A stretch of DNA of 64,000 nt. Source: Calditrichia bacterium. GTDB lineage: Bacteria; Calditrichota; Calditrichia; RBG-13-44-9; J075. The position numbers and the translations under genes are program-made. Location: positions 1-64,000 of the forward strand of contig JANQQU010000028.1 in NCBI GenBank assembly GCA_028284905.1. The letters run 5' to 3'. This document shows, in pieces, positions 1-9,398 of the stretch (positions within the stretch are counted from its first letter, which is position 1; each line of letters begins with the position of its first letter). The notes beneath the pieces are model-generated. The model searched no databases and was not told the origin of the DNA. It saw only the letters and a list, made by a program, of their open reading frames with translations.

Positions 1-94
1 CCTAAAAACCTAAAAACCTAAAAACCTAAAAACCTAAAAACCTAAAAACCTAAAAACCTAAAAACCTAAAAACCTAAAAACCTAAAAACCTAAA
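1..94. repeat. Tandem octamer repeat (CCTAAAAA)x11 plus a partial copy
   Basis: Read directly: perfect 8-bp units from base 1 to 88, then cctaaa at 89-94; truncated by the window edge. Confidence 0.97.
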
Positions 95-126
95 TCTCAT
101 ACAAAAACTGCCAATCCGGAGCCACT

Positions 127-2460
127 ATGGAAACCCGCTATCTAGGAAAACCTTTACGCCGTAATGAAGATGCCCGCTTACTGACCGGACAAGCGCTGTT
201 TGTTGATGATGTCCATATTCCCGATATGCTGCACGCCGCATTCTTACGCAGCGATCTCGCCCATGCAAAGATCACCAGTATCGATGTTTCGGAAGCGCGG
301 AAACGCCCGGGGGTTGTAGCTGTTTATACTGCTGAAGATCTTGGTGTGTACTGGCAGCCGGGCCCTTTGCTGGTGCCGCCGCCCCCGATAAAAGACATCG
401 TTTTTAACGAATGTACCCAGGTGCCGCTTGCAAAAGATAAAGTGCGGCATTGCGGCGAACCGCTGGCAGTGGTGGTGGCGGAAAACCGCTATATCGCCGA
501 AGATGCGCTGGATGATATCGTTGTTGAAATGGAATCTATCGATGCAGTGGTCGATCTGGAAACAGCGCTGGATGCAGATACGCCCCTGATTCACGAACAG
601 ATCGACTCGAACCTTTGTGCACATGTTGTTCAGGAAAAAGGCGACTATGAAAAAGCTGCCGCCAAGGCACATAAGGTGATTCGCCGGAAATTTTGGTATG
701 ACCGTGGCGTCGCTGCTGCGATGGAAAATCGCGGTATTGTTGCTAATTGGGATCACCGCAGTCAACAATTGACAATCTGGGATACGACCCAGGCGCCAAT
801 CCCGATTCGTAATGGTCTTGCCGGTATGCTCGGATTGTCAGAATCCCAGGTGCAAGTTGTTGCCCCCTTCCTTGGGGGAGGATTTGGTCCGAAGATTATG
901 ATGTTCTACCCGGAAGAAGTAGTGCTGCCCTGGATTGCCATTCAGCTGAACTGCGCAGTGAAATGGATTGAAGATCGCAGTGAAAACTTTTTTGCCACAA
1001 CGCATGAACGTGGGCAATTACACGAATCGGAAATCGCAGTAGACAAAGATGGAAAAGTACTCGGCGTGAAAGACGTTTTTATCCATGATGCCGGTGCATA
1101 CGATCCTTACGGCCTAACAGTGCCAATCAATAGCCAATGCACTCTCCTGGGCCCGTATGAAGTACCCAACTACTATAGTGAGTTTAAGGCTGTTTTTACT
1201 AATAAGCCGATCGTTACCCCTTATCGCGGTGCCGGGCGCCAGCATGGTGTTTTCGTGATGGAACGGTTGCTGGATTTTGCCGCGAAAGAATTGGGGATAG
1301 ACCGGGTGGAGATCCGCAAACGTAATTACATCCCCGCCGATGCTTTTCCTTATAATAATGAAATCATTTACCAGGATTTTGCTCCGCTGATTTATGACAG
1401 CGGCAATTATACTCCGGCGCTGGAAAGAGCAGCGGAAATGATCGACTTTTATAATTTCCTTGATAAAGAGAAGGAAAAATACCAGAAGGAAGGCCGTTGT
1501 GTCGGTCTCGGCATTGTTTCTTATGTGGAAGGTACCGGCATTGGTCCTTACGAAGGCGCACGGGTGACAGTGGAAGCCAGTGGCAAAGTTAGTCTGGTAA
1601 CCGGCGTTGGTACTCAGGGACAAGGGCACTACACTGCTTTTGCCCAGGTTGTCGCGGAACAGATCGGTGTCGATATCAAAGATATTCGCGTAGAAACCGG
1701 CGATACGCGCAAATTCCACTGGGGCACCGGTACTTTTGCCAGTCGCGGTGCAGTAGTCGCCGGGAATGCCTGCCATGCTGCGGCCGTGGCAGTTCGGAAG
1801 AAGATTTTGAAGATGGCCAGCAATATTCTGGAAGTGGCCGAAGACGATCTCTTACTCGAAGATGGCCAGGTTCAGGTAAAAGGAGTGCCGCAAAGTGCGA
1901 TCAAGCTGGGAGATTTAGCGGTGCAGGCCAATCCACTTCGTGGTGCGGTACAACCCGGTACTGAACCAGGGCTGGAGGCCGTTGCATATTTTGGCCCGGA
2001 AAGAGGCGCAACGGCCAGCGGCGTGCATGCAATGCTGTTGGAAATTGACCGGGAAACCATGATGGTCGATATTAAACGCTACATTGTGGTGCACGATTGC
2101 GGCACGGTGATTAACCCGATGATCCTGGAAGGGCAGATCCAGGGCGGCGTCGCCCAGGGGATTGGCAATGCCTTCTACGAAGAGCTCCATTTTAGCGACA
2201 ATGGTGAACTCGTAAATGCCTCTTTTATGGATTACCTTTTACCAACCGCGCTGGATGTGCCCCCAATCGAAACCGATCATATTGAAACGCCTTCACCATT
2301 AAACCCGCTCGGGGTTAAAGGGGCGGGAGAAGCCGGGGCAATTCCCACGGGCGCACTCTTTGCGCAGGCGATTGAAGATGCATTGTCTGATCTCGATCTG
2401 GAAATTCTGGAGATCCCACTCAGTCCCAATCGTTTGTTTGAGATTGTCGGGAAGAAATGA
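127..2460 (+). CDS. Xanthine dehydrogenase family molybdopterin-binding subunit (CoxL-like, form II-type)
   Basis: 777 aa; GKPLRRNEDARLLTGQALFVDD N-terminus, GGGFGPK, PYRGAGR active-site loop (form II AYRGAGR-like, not AYXCSFR), GVKGAGEAGAIP near the C-terminus. Confidence 0.9.
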   Translation: METRYLGKPLRRNEDARLLTGQALFVDDVHIPDMLHAAFLRSDLAHAKITSIDVSEARKRPGVVAVYTAEDLGVYWQPGPLLVPPPPIKDIVFNECTQVPLAKDKVRHCGEPLAVVVAENRYIAEDALDDIVVEMESIDAVVDLETALDADTPLIHEQIDSNLCAHVVQEKGDYEKAAAKAHKVIRRKFWYDRGVAAAMENRGIVANWDHRSQQLTIWDTTQAPIPIRNGLAGMLGLSESQVQVVAPFLGGGFGPKIMMFYPEEVVLPWIAIQLNCAVKWIEDRSENFFATTHERGQLHESEIAVDKDGKVLGVKDVFIHDAGAYDPYGLTVPINSQCTLLGPYEVPNYYSEFKAVFTNKPIVTPYRGAGRQHGVFVMERLLDFAAKELGIDRVEIRKRNYIPADAFPYNNEIIYQDFAPLIYDSGNYTPALERAAEMIDFYNFLDKEKEKYQKEGRCVGLGIVSYVEGTGIGPYEGARVTVEASGKVSLVTGVGTQGQGHYTAFAQVVAEQIGVDIKDIRVETGDTRKFHWGTGTFASRGAVVAGNACHAAAVAVRKKILKMASNILEVAEDDLLLEDGQVQVKGVPQSAIKLGDLAVQANPLRGAVQPGTEPGLEAVAYFGPERGATASGVHAMLLEIDRETMMVDIKRYIVVHDCGTVINPMILEGQIQGGVAQGIGNAFYEELHFSDNGELVNASFMDYLLPTALDVPPIETDHIETPSPLNPLGVKGAGEAGAIPTGALFAQAIEDALSDLDLEILEIPLSPNRLFEIVGKK

Positions 2461-2548
2461 GCAAAGCCAAATGAGCAGATGAGCAGACCCCAAAGGGGCA
2501 AGTGAGCAACTCTGAACTCTGAACTTTTAACTTTGAACTGGAAATAAC

Positions 2549-3418
2549 ATGAAACCTGCACCCTTCGAATTCTTCGCACCATCAACTGTCGCAGAAGCCA
2601 TTGAATTGCTGGAAACTCATGGCTTTGATGCCAAGTTGCTGGCCGGTGGACAGAGCCTGATTCCCACTATGAACTTTCGTCTTGCCCAACCGGGCGTTAT
2701 CATCGACCTGAACCGGGTTGAAGGCTTGTCTTATATCCGCGAAGAAAACGATAATATCGTTATTGGCGCGATGATTCGTCAGTATGAATTGGAAAAAAAT
2801 GAGCTGATTAAAGAAAAACTGCCGTTGTTGCACGAAACGATGCCGAATATCGCTCATCCGCAAATTCGTAATCGTGGGACCATCGGAGGAAGTTTGGTCC
2901 ATGCGGATCCCGCTGCTGAATTACCTTCGGTAATGTGCGCGCTGGATGCCGTTTTTCATATGACCGGACCGGAAGGGGAACGGAAAGTCGCGGCGAATGA
3001 TTTCTACATGGGGATGTTTGCCGTAGATCTGGAAGCGGAAGAAATTTTAACAGCGATTAGTATCCCGGCAATGAATCCAAAAAGCGGTCACGCTTTTTTA
3101 GAGATTGCCCGCCGTCATGGTGATTATGCACTGGCTGGTGTTGCGGTCATTGTTGATCAGGACAAAAAAGGGATATGCACTAATGCCCGAATCGTATATC
3201 TCAGCGTGGGTGATGCCCCGGTTACCGCAGAAAATGCAGCGGATGTTCTGCAGGGAAATAAAGTCGATGAAGCCCTGATTGCCAAAGCAGCAAAAACCGC
3301 CGCGGAAGAAGATATCGAACCGGAAAGTGACATCCACGCCAGCGCAGAATACCGGCAGCATCTCACTGAAGTTCTCACCCGCCGCGCCCTGGAAACCGCA
3401 TTCTCACGGGCCCGTTAA
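2549..3418 (+). CDS. FAD-binding subunit of xanthine dehydrogenase/CO dehydrogenase family (CoxM-like)
   Basis: 289 aa; FEFFAPSTVAEAIELL, LLAGGQSLIPTMNFRLAQP, IRNRGTIGGSLVHADPAAELP. Confidence 0.92.
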   Translation: MKPAPFEFFAPSTVAEAIELLETHGFDAKLLAGGQSLIPTMNFRLAQPGVIIDLNRVEGLSYIREENDNIVIGAMIRQYELEKNELIKEKLPLLHETMPNIAHPQIRNRGTIGGSLVHADPAAELPSVMCALDAVFHMTGPEGERKVAANDFYMGMFAVDLEAEEILTAISIPAMNPKSGHAFLEIARRHGDYALAGVAVIVDQDKKGICTNARIVYLSVGDAPVTAENAADVLQGNKVDEALIAKAAKTAAEEDIEPESDIHASAEYRQHLTEVLTRRALETAFSRAR

Positions 3419-3547
3419 TCTTTTTACGCCAAAGGCGTTACACATCGATCCCCGGACCTGACGCGCATTTTGCGTCTACTCCGGGCGGATAAAAGTCAAT
3501 ACAATATTATTATCCCATTCGGGCGGTTAAAATATTAAAGGAGGCGC

Positions 3548-6154
3548 ATGCATCGATTTAATTATACCATCATCCTCTCATTAATTATCCTATCCACCCA
3601 AATTCTCCCCAAAGAAGATAAAGCAAACAAATTCTACAAAGCGACGCCCAATAATCCGCAAATACAGGCGATGGTAGATGCCGTTTCTGCCGATAGCATC
3701 GAATTCTATATCGAAAAACTGGTGAGCTTTCATACCCGCCACACTAACTCCGATACCGTCTCTGCCGATACCGGTATTGGCGCTGCCCGGCGCTGGATCT
3801 ACAGCAAATTTCAGCAAACCGCCAACACGACGCCCCTTTCTCCAGAGTATTTCTGGTTTATTGAATCCGTCTGCGGCATAAACGGTTTACATGCCAATGT
3901 GCAGGCGACTTTACCCGGCAGCTTAACCCCGGATCGTTTTTTCCTGGTTAGTGGTCATATGGACAGCCGCAATGCCGCGCAGTGTGATCCGTTAATTTTT
4001 GCGCCCGGCGCCAATGATGACGCCTCCGGCTCAGTGATATCCATCGAACTGGCGCGTATTATGAGTCAACAGAGCTATGATGCCAGCCTGATCTTTATGG
4101 CGGTTACCGGTGAAGATGTTGGACTGGTCGGCAGTACCGCTTACGCCAACTGGGCTGGTGCGGGAGGAATGAACATCGATGGCATGCTTACGAATGATGT
4201 GGTGGGAAATATTATCGGACCCAATGGAAATATTGATAGCACCAGCGTGCGCCATTTCTCCGAGGGACCATCGAATTCTCCATCCCGCCAGCTATCCCGC
4301 TATTTTAAACTAAAAGGTGAGCAATACGTGCCGGAAATGACCGTCAATCTTATTCCTGCCCAGGACCGGCCGGGAAGAGGGGGCGATCATATGCCCTTTA
4401 ATGATAATGGCTATGCGGCTGTACGCTTTACTGAACCGGCAGAACGACTGGAACATCAGCATAGTAACACTGATATTCTCGAAAATATGTCTCCCGCTTA
4501 CACCGCCCGCGTTGCGAAACTTTCCCTGGCCGGCCTGGCAAATATGGCCCAGGCGCCGGAAACGCCAACAGCACCATTAACTGTGCAGGATGTTGGCAGC
4601 GGCAGCGAACTGCTGCTAACCTGGACTGCGACAAACAATGAACCGGATTTCGCCGGATACCGGGTTGCCTGGCGGCATAGCGATTCACTTTTCTATGAAC
4701 GAATTGATTCCGTTGGGAATTTAATTAGCTATACGCTCGGAGGATTAACACCCAATGTACCGATATTTATATCCTACTCAGCATATGATGACGCCGGCCA
4801 TGAAAGTATCTTTAGCGCGGAGATAATGGCGACACCCAATGATCTTCCTGAAGCACCGGCTGAATTATCTGCGACTTCTTTTACAGATCAGGTTACCTTT
4901 AACTGGGCACCCAATAATGAACTGGACCTTAGCCATTACTTGTTAACCAGAATTGCGCCGGACGGTTCTTCTCAGTCATTTCAGATAGATATTTCCCAGA
5001 CTTTCTATAGCGATAATACATTGCAAGCGGGAACTTTATACCATTATTCCCTGCAAGCTGTAGACCTCGATGGGAATAAGAGTGCGTCTTCTCTATCGGT
5101 CAACGGACGGTTGGTCTCCCATGATCAGGGCATCCTGGTGCTGGATATGAGTCGGGATGGTCCGGGCACAACGCTTTTCCCGACAGATGAAGCAATCGAT
5201 GCCTTCTATGCAGAAAAGCTAACTGAATTTCCTGTGGCGGCACAATGGGATCTTGCCGATAGTTTGCAGGCCGATGTGCATATTAGCGATGCCCACCTTG
5301 GCGCTTATTCCACAGTCTTTTTGCATAGTGATGTTCGGGTACCGGGCAACTTTATTGCCGATGATACTGTCGCGATAAAAAAATATCTCCGGCAGGGCGG
5401 CCGCCTCTTAATCTCCGGTTGGAATCTCATCTTTAGTGCTACCCGGAATGGCCTGGAAACGAAAACGTTTGGCCCCGGCGAGTTTAGTCATGATTTTCTG
5501 CAAGCGCGGATCGTGAAATTTTCCGGGGAAAGTGATTTTGCCGGTGCATATTCTCAGCAGGCGGAATACCCGGATATTTGGGTAGATTCAGTAAAGACCG
5601 CACAGTTAAACGGTAGCTTAATGACTATGGAAGGCTATTTCGAACTCGTGGCTAACTCCGCGACTGAAGTTCTTTACACTTACCAATCGTCCCTGGATCC
5701 ACCATCGCAGTTTGAAGGATTGCCGGTCGCCATTCGCCATATTACCGATAGTCTGAAAATCGTTCAGATAAATATCCCGCTCTTCTATATGGAAAATGAG
5801 AGTGGGAGAGAAGTGTTGCGGCAAGCATTATTGGATCTTGGAGAAGTTACCGGTATTCCTGAAAATGACAGATCGAATAGCGGGGCGATCGCTGGATATT
5901 CTTTATTTGCCAATTACCCGAACCCGTTTAATCCACAAACGAATATTTCTTTCCGAATTCCGAATAAACAGTACGTTCGCCTGACCGTCTTCGATGTGCT
6001 TGGGCGGGAAGTGCAAGTGTTGGTTAATGAAGAAAAAAACGCGGGAGTGCATTCTGTTCAGTTCGATGGAAAAGGAATGAGCAGTGGTGTATATGTCTAT
6101 CGTATCGAAGCCGGACAATACCGGCAAAGCAGGAAGATGTTGTTGATGAAATAA
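3548..6154 (+). CDS. Secreted M28-family metallopeptidase with Fn3-like domains and Por-type C-terminal sorting domain
   Basis: 868 aa; SGHMDSR...APGANDDASGS, TGEDVGLVGS, Fn3-like repeats; C-term NYPNPFNPQTNISFRIP...VFDVLGREVQVLV...GVYVYRIEAG. Confidence 0.88.
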   Translation: MHRFNYTIILSLIILSTQILPKEDKANKFYKATPNNPQIQAMVDAVSADSIEFYIEKLVSFHTRHTNSDTVSADTGIGAARRWIYSKFQQTANTTPLSPEYFWFIESVCGINGLHANVQATLPGSLTPDRFFLVSGHMDSRNAAQCDPLIFAPGANDDASGSVISIELARIMSQQSYDASLIFMAVTGEDVGLVGSTAYANWAGAGGMNIDGMLTNDVVGNIIGPNGNIDSTSVRHFSEGPSNSPSRQLSRYFKLKGEQYVPEMTVNLIPAQDRPGRGGDHMPFNDNGYAAVRFTEPAERLEHQHSNTDILENMSPAYTARVAKLSLAGLANMAQAPETPTAPLTVQDVGSGSELLLTWTATNNEPDFAGYRVAWRHSDSLFYERIDSVGNLISYTLGGLTPNVPIFISYSAYDDAGHESIFSAEIMATPNDLPEAPAELSATSFTDQVTFNWAPNNELDLSHYLLTRIAPDGSSQSFQIDISQTFYSDNTLQAGTLYHYSLQAVDLDGNKSASSLSVNGRLVSHDQGILVLDMSRDGPGTTLFPTDEAIDAFYAEKLTEFPVAAQWDLADSLQADVHISDAHLGAYSTVFLHSDVRVPGNFIADDTVAIKKYLRQGGRLLISGWNLIFSATRNGLETKTFGPGEFSHDFLQARIVKFSGESDFAGAYSQQAEYPDIWVDSVKTAQLNGSLMTMEGYFELVANSATEVLYTYQSSLDPPSQFEGLPVAIRHITDSLKIVQINIPLFYMENESGREVLRQALLDLGEVTGIPENDRSNSGAIAGYSLFANYPNPFNPQTNISFRIPNKQYVRLTVFDVLGREVQVLVNEEKNAGVHSVQFDGKGMSSGVYVYRIEAGQYRQSRKMLLMK

Positions 6155-6337
6155 GCTTAGAGTTCAAGGTTCAGAGTTCAGAGTTGCTCACTTGTGCCTT
6201 TGGGGTTTGCTCATTAGCAGCCCTTTTTTGAATTTCGCAGACCTATCTTGAAGTTCGCAAGAAGTGCTGAATCTTTTCTGTTTGCTTTACTTATGTTGAA
6301 TAAAACATAAACAGAAAACAGTTTCAGGAGGTCTGTT

Positions 6338-6622
6338 ATGAATCATAAACCGCAAAGTTGCCCAAACTGTGGCGCGGAAGATATCATCAAGCATGGCAAA
6401 ACGTCAACCGGTAAACAACGGTATCTTTGCCAGAATCCTAAATGCTATGTCAGTACGTTTATTGTTGATTATTCCTACAATGGCAGCAATGCCTACGTAA
6501 AGCGGCAGATTATCGACCTAGCCCAATCCGGTAGAAATGTTCGCGAAATTAAAAACATGCTGAAAGTTTCCGAATGGGTGGTTATCGATACCATTCGCCG
6601 GCACGAAAGTCCCTACTATTAA
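6338..6622 (+). CDS. IS1 InsA-like zinc-ribbon/HTH protein (orphan)
   Basis: 94 aa; CPNCGAEDIIKHGKTSTGKQRYLCQNPKC followed by an HTH-like region (REIKNMLKVSEWVVIDTI); no InsB-like ORF follows. Confidence 0.7.
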   Translation: MNHKPQSCPNCGAEDIIKHGKTSTGKQRYLCQNPKCYVSTFIVDYSYNGSNAYVKRQIIDLAQSGRNVREIKNMLKVSEWVVIDTIRRHESPYY

Positions 6623-6744
6623 TACCGGCAAAATATTCCTTGAAATATTCTCGATGCGCCCGAAAATAAATTGCATCTGCCCGGCGGCGATATTATACTC
6701 AGAAATATTCGGAATCCTTAATCTTCCTGCTGCAAGGAGTAGCT

Positions 6745-7521
6745 ATGTCAGATATTTCCCGCCGAACGTTTCTGAAACACAGCTTTAATTCAATCGTCAG
6801 TTATGCGCTGCTGGAAATGCTCTTTAGTAATCGCATGTTCTCCCGAAGCATTGCTCCCTTAACTGATCACTGGGCGAAGTCGCTGAATGAATATTGCCTG
6901 GATTTACAGAAATCCGCGATTACGCTGCCTGAATGGCAAACCCTTGTCGAATCGCTATTGCAACGCATCGAGTTAAAGGAATTGATGAAGTTTATCGATT
7001 TCGAGCGGCTCTCAAAAAACTTCGATTTTCCCGATCTGGGCACAAAAACCAAACCGATTATCTTTCCCCGACTGGAAGGATTACCGGAATCTTATGCCTT
7101 TTACCGGAAGCTCTTCGGATTAAAAAAGGGACGGGCGATCATCCCGCACGGCCATAAAAATATGGTCTCGGCGCATTTGGTGCTTAATGGTGAATTTGAA
7201 CTGCGCCATTATGACAAGGTGCGCGATGAAGGAGAGCACCTGATCATCGAACCGACGATTGATGAAATCGCCGGCGTGGGCAGCGCATCTTCGATTTCTG
7301 ATGATAAAAACAATATTCACTGGTTTATCACCCGCAGCGATTTTGCCTTCACCTTCGATTTGATTATGGTGAATATCGATCCAACTTTTGAGAAAACCTA
7401 TGATATTGAAAATATCGATCCGGAAAACGGCGAAAAGATTTCCGGTGGTTTATTGCGCGTGCGTAAAATGGATGTCGAAGAAGCGCTGAAGAAATACGGC
7501 AAAGAGATGCATCATCATTAA
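6745..7521 (+). CDS. Tat-signal-bearing cupin-like conserved protein
   Basis: 258 aa; N-term SRRTFLK twin-arginine motif; central PHGHKNMVSAHLVLNGEFELRHYD resembles a cupin core. Confidence 0.55.
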   Translation: MSDISRRTFLKHSFNSIVSYALLEMLFSNRMFSRSIAPLTDHWAKSLNEYCLDLQKSAITLPEWQTLVESLLQRIELKELMKFIDFERLSKNFDFPDLGTKTKPIIFPRLEGLPESYAFYRKLFGLKKGRAIIPHGHKNMVSAHLVLNGEFELRHYDKVRDEGEHLIIEPTIDEIAGVGSASSISDDKNNIHWFITRSDFAFTFDLIMVNIDPTFEKTYDIENIDPENGEKISGGLLRVRKMDVEEALKKYGKEMHHH

Positions 7522-7541
7522 GCGAAACAGCGAATACGGAT

Positions 7542-8696
7542 ATGGGGCTTAGGCTGCGACTGGCGCTAAAAATCATTTGGGGAGAGCTGGGCGGATGGGG
7601 ATTTCTGCTGCTGCTGATCCTGCCATTGTTTTTAGGATTCGGACCCAGTATCGGTTTTTTCCTCAGAGGCGGACTGATTGCCGGCTTGGTCTTCTTACTT
7701 CTGTTTTATCAACTATGGAAAGATAACCGCTTTACCATTCGTCAGGCGGCGTATCTGCCCGATTACCCGCTGTTCCTGAAAAAACAGCTGCTCCTCTTCG
7801 CAAGTATCTATCCGCTATATTTCCTCTTTTTAAACCGGCTCGCCTATCAGCAGCTAAATTGGGACGTTCCCGGCGCTGCTTTGCTACTAACAGCGACAAT
7901 CTTCTTCGGGATTTCCACGATAGTTTTTCGCTCGCCATTTATGATCGTTGGTTTTCTGCTTGCGCTTGTATTCATCTTTATCCCGGATATTTATTGGATT
8001 TCTGCACCGCTTCTCACCGGTATGCTGATTTACGCCCTTTTCTTCAACACCGGTTGGCAATTAAGATCCCCGGGAGGCAGTCTGCCAGAGAACGCTTCCC
8101 GCCAGCTGGCAATAACCACGGATAATTATGTGCTGCGATTTATATTGCTCAGCAGTAAGCGTCAGGAACATCTCCGGGGAAATCTGAAATTCTTTTTGGC
8201 GCTGCCGGTAATTCTCTCTGTCTATTTGTTATATGCCATTCGAAACAATAGCAGCTTCGATCCATTTTATTATGGTATCTATCTACAGGTGATATTGTTT
8301 GCCGGTTTGCTGCTCTATGGTATGATTTTACTGAATCAACTTCGACCAACCATCGATTTTACCGGCCGCTTAAAAGATGTAGAAAGACAGCTTGGGCCAT
8401 TACTGTATGGCGGTTTTTATGGATTGGCAGCAATCATCATCTTAAGCGGGAGCTGGCTGGTAACCGACGTTGATCCATTGGCGCTTACTGCAAACTTGTT
8501 GGGCACAATTCTATTTTGGCTCACTATTATTCCTTTACTGATTCATTCCCGGAAATACTATTTTCATTTCTCACTGGTCATTTTTATTGCGATCATTCTG
8601 ATGTTGCTGCAACCGGGCTTTCAATTATTATTTATCAGCATCATTTTTCTTATTCGGCAAATTTATCTACACACACGAAAGAACGCAGATTTCTAA
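7542..8696 (+). CDS. Polytopic membrane protein, probable ABC-2-like exporter permease
   Basis: 384 aa, many hydrophobic segments; directly upstream of an ABC ATPase on the same strand. Confidence 0.5.
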   Translation: MGLRLRLALKIIWGELGGWGFLLLLILPLFLGFGPSIGFFLRGGLIAGLVFLLLFYQLWKDNRFTIRQAAYLPDYPLFLKKQLLLFASIYPLYFLFLNRLAYQQLNWDVPGAALLLTATIFFGISTIVFRSPFMIVGFLLALVFIFIPDIYWISAPLLTGMLIYALFFNTGWQLRSPGGSLPENASRQLAITTDNYVLRFILLSSKRQEHLRGNLKFFLALPVILSVYLLYAIRNNSSFDPFYYGIYLQVILFAGLLLYGMILLNQLRPTIDFTGRLKDVERQLGPLLYGGFYGLAAIIILSGSWLVTDVDPLALTANLLGTILFWLTIIPLLIHSRKYYFHFSLVIFIAIILMLLQPGFQLLFISIIFLIRQIYLHTRKNADF

Positions 8697-8738
8697 CAAC
8701 GAACAGAACAACCCCAAAGGGACAAGCGAACAAACGAC

Positions 8739-9398
8739 ATGTTAAAAATCAACCAGTTAAACTTTTCGTACACCCGAAATACACCTGTTCTGGAGAACAT
8801 TAACTACACTTTCGAAAAAGGGAAAGTTTATGCCCTGGTCGGCGCAAATGGTGCCGGGAAAACTACTCTGTTTAAACTGTTGTTAAATCAATTGTTACCG
8901 AATGATGGCAGTGTGGTTTTAAACGGTTCACACCATCTGGAGGATCGCGTGAACTATCAACGACAGCTGGTTTTTTCCGGAGATGAACCGCACTTTCTGC
9001 CGTATCTGACCGGGCGGGAATGGTTGCTGTTTGTGCTTTCCGCCTATCATCAAAAGCCGGATGCGGAGAAGCTGGCAAAATTGCAGGATATTTTTGATTT
9101 TAGCGAGCTGGATTTAAAAACGGAAGAATACAGCCATGGAATGAACAAAAAGCTTTCGATGATTATCAATTTTATGATCGACTGCCAATGTCTACTCTTT
9201 GATGAATCCGTTGCCGGTATCGATCCCTTTACCCTGCGGAATATTTACGATTTGATTGAGGAAACCAAGGAGGAGAAAATTATAATTTTATCCTCCCATA
9301 GCCGGGATCTGATCGAGGCTTGCTCCGACCAGGTGCTGCTTTTGAAAAACAAACACCTGGGGGATATTAATCAGTTCGATGATATTTTCGCGGATTGA
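8739..9398 (+). CDS. ABC transporter ATP-binding protein
   Basis: 219 aa; Walker A GANGAGKTT, signature-like SHGMNKKLSM, Walker B CLLFDE, H-loop SSHS. Confidence 0.93.
   Translation: MLKINQLNFSYTRNTPVLENINYTFEKGKVYALVGANGAGKTTLFKLLLNQLLPNDGSVVLNGSHHLEDRVNYQRQLVFSGDEPHFLPYLTGREWLLFVLSAYHQKPDAEKLAKLQDIFDFSELDLKTEEYSHGMNKKLSMIINFMIDCQCLLFDESVAGIDPFTLRNIYDLIEETKEEKIIILSSHSRDLIEACSDQVLLLKNKHLGDINQFDDIFAD

Noticed and set aside
1-94. CCTAAAAA array as a telomere or CRISPR
   Set aside because: No spacers; resemblance to telomeric repeats is superficial in an otherwise bacterial sequence
1114-1776. Long antisense ORF (220 aa) opposite the CoxL-like gene
   Set aside because: Low-complexity, no family signature, fully overlapped by a strongly supported gene; the same applies to nearly all other antisense ORFs in the track
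9371-9398. 28-bp overlap of the ABC ATPase gene with the convergent Ser/Thr kinase gene as an annotation error
   Set aside because: Both C-termini look natural; short convergent 3' overlaps are common
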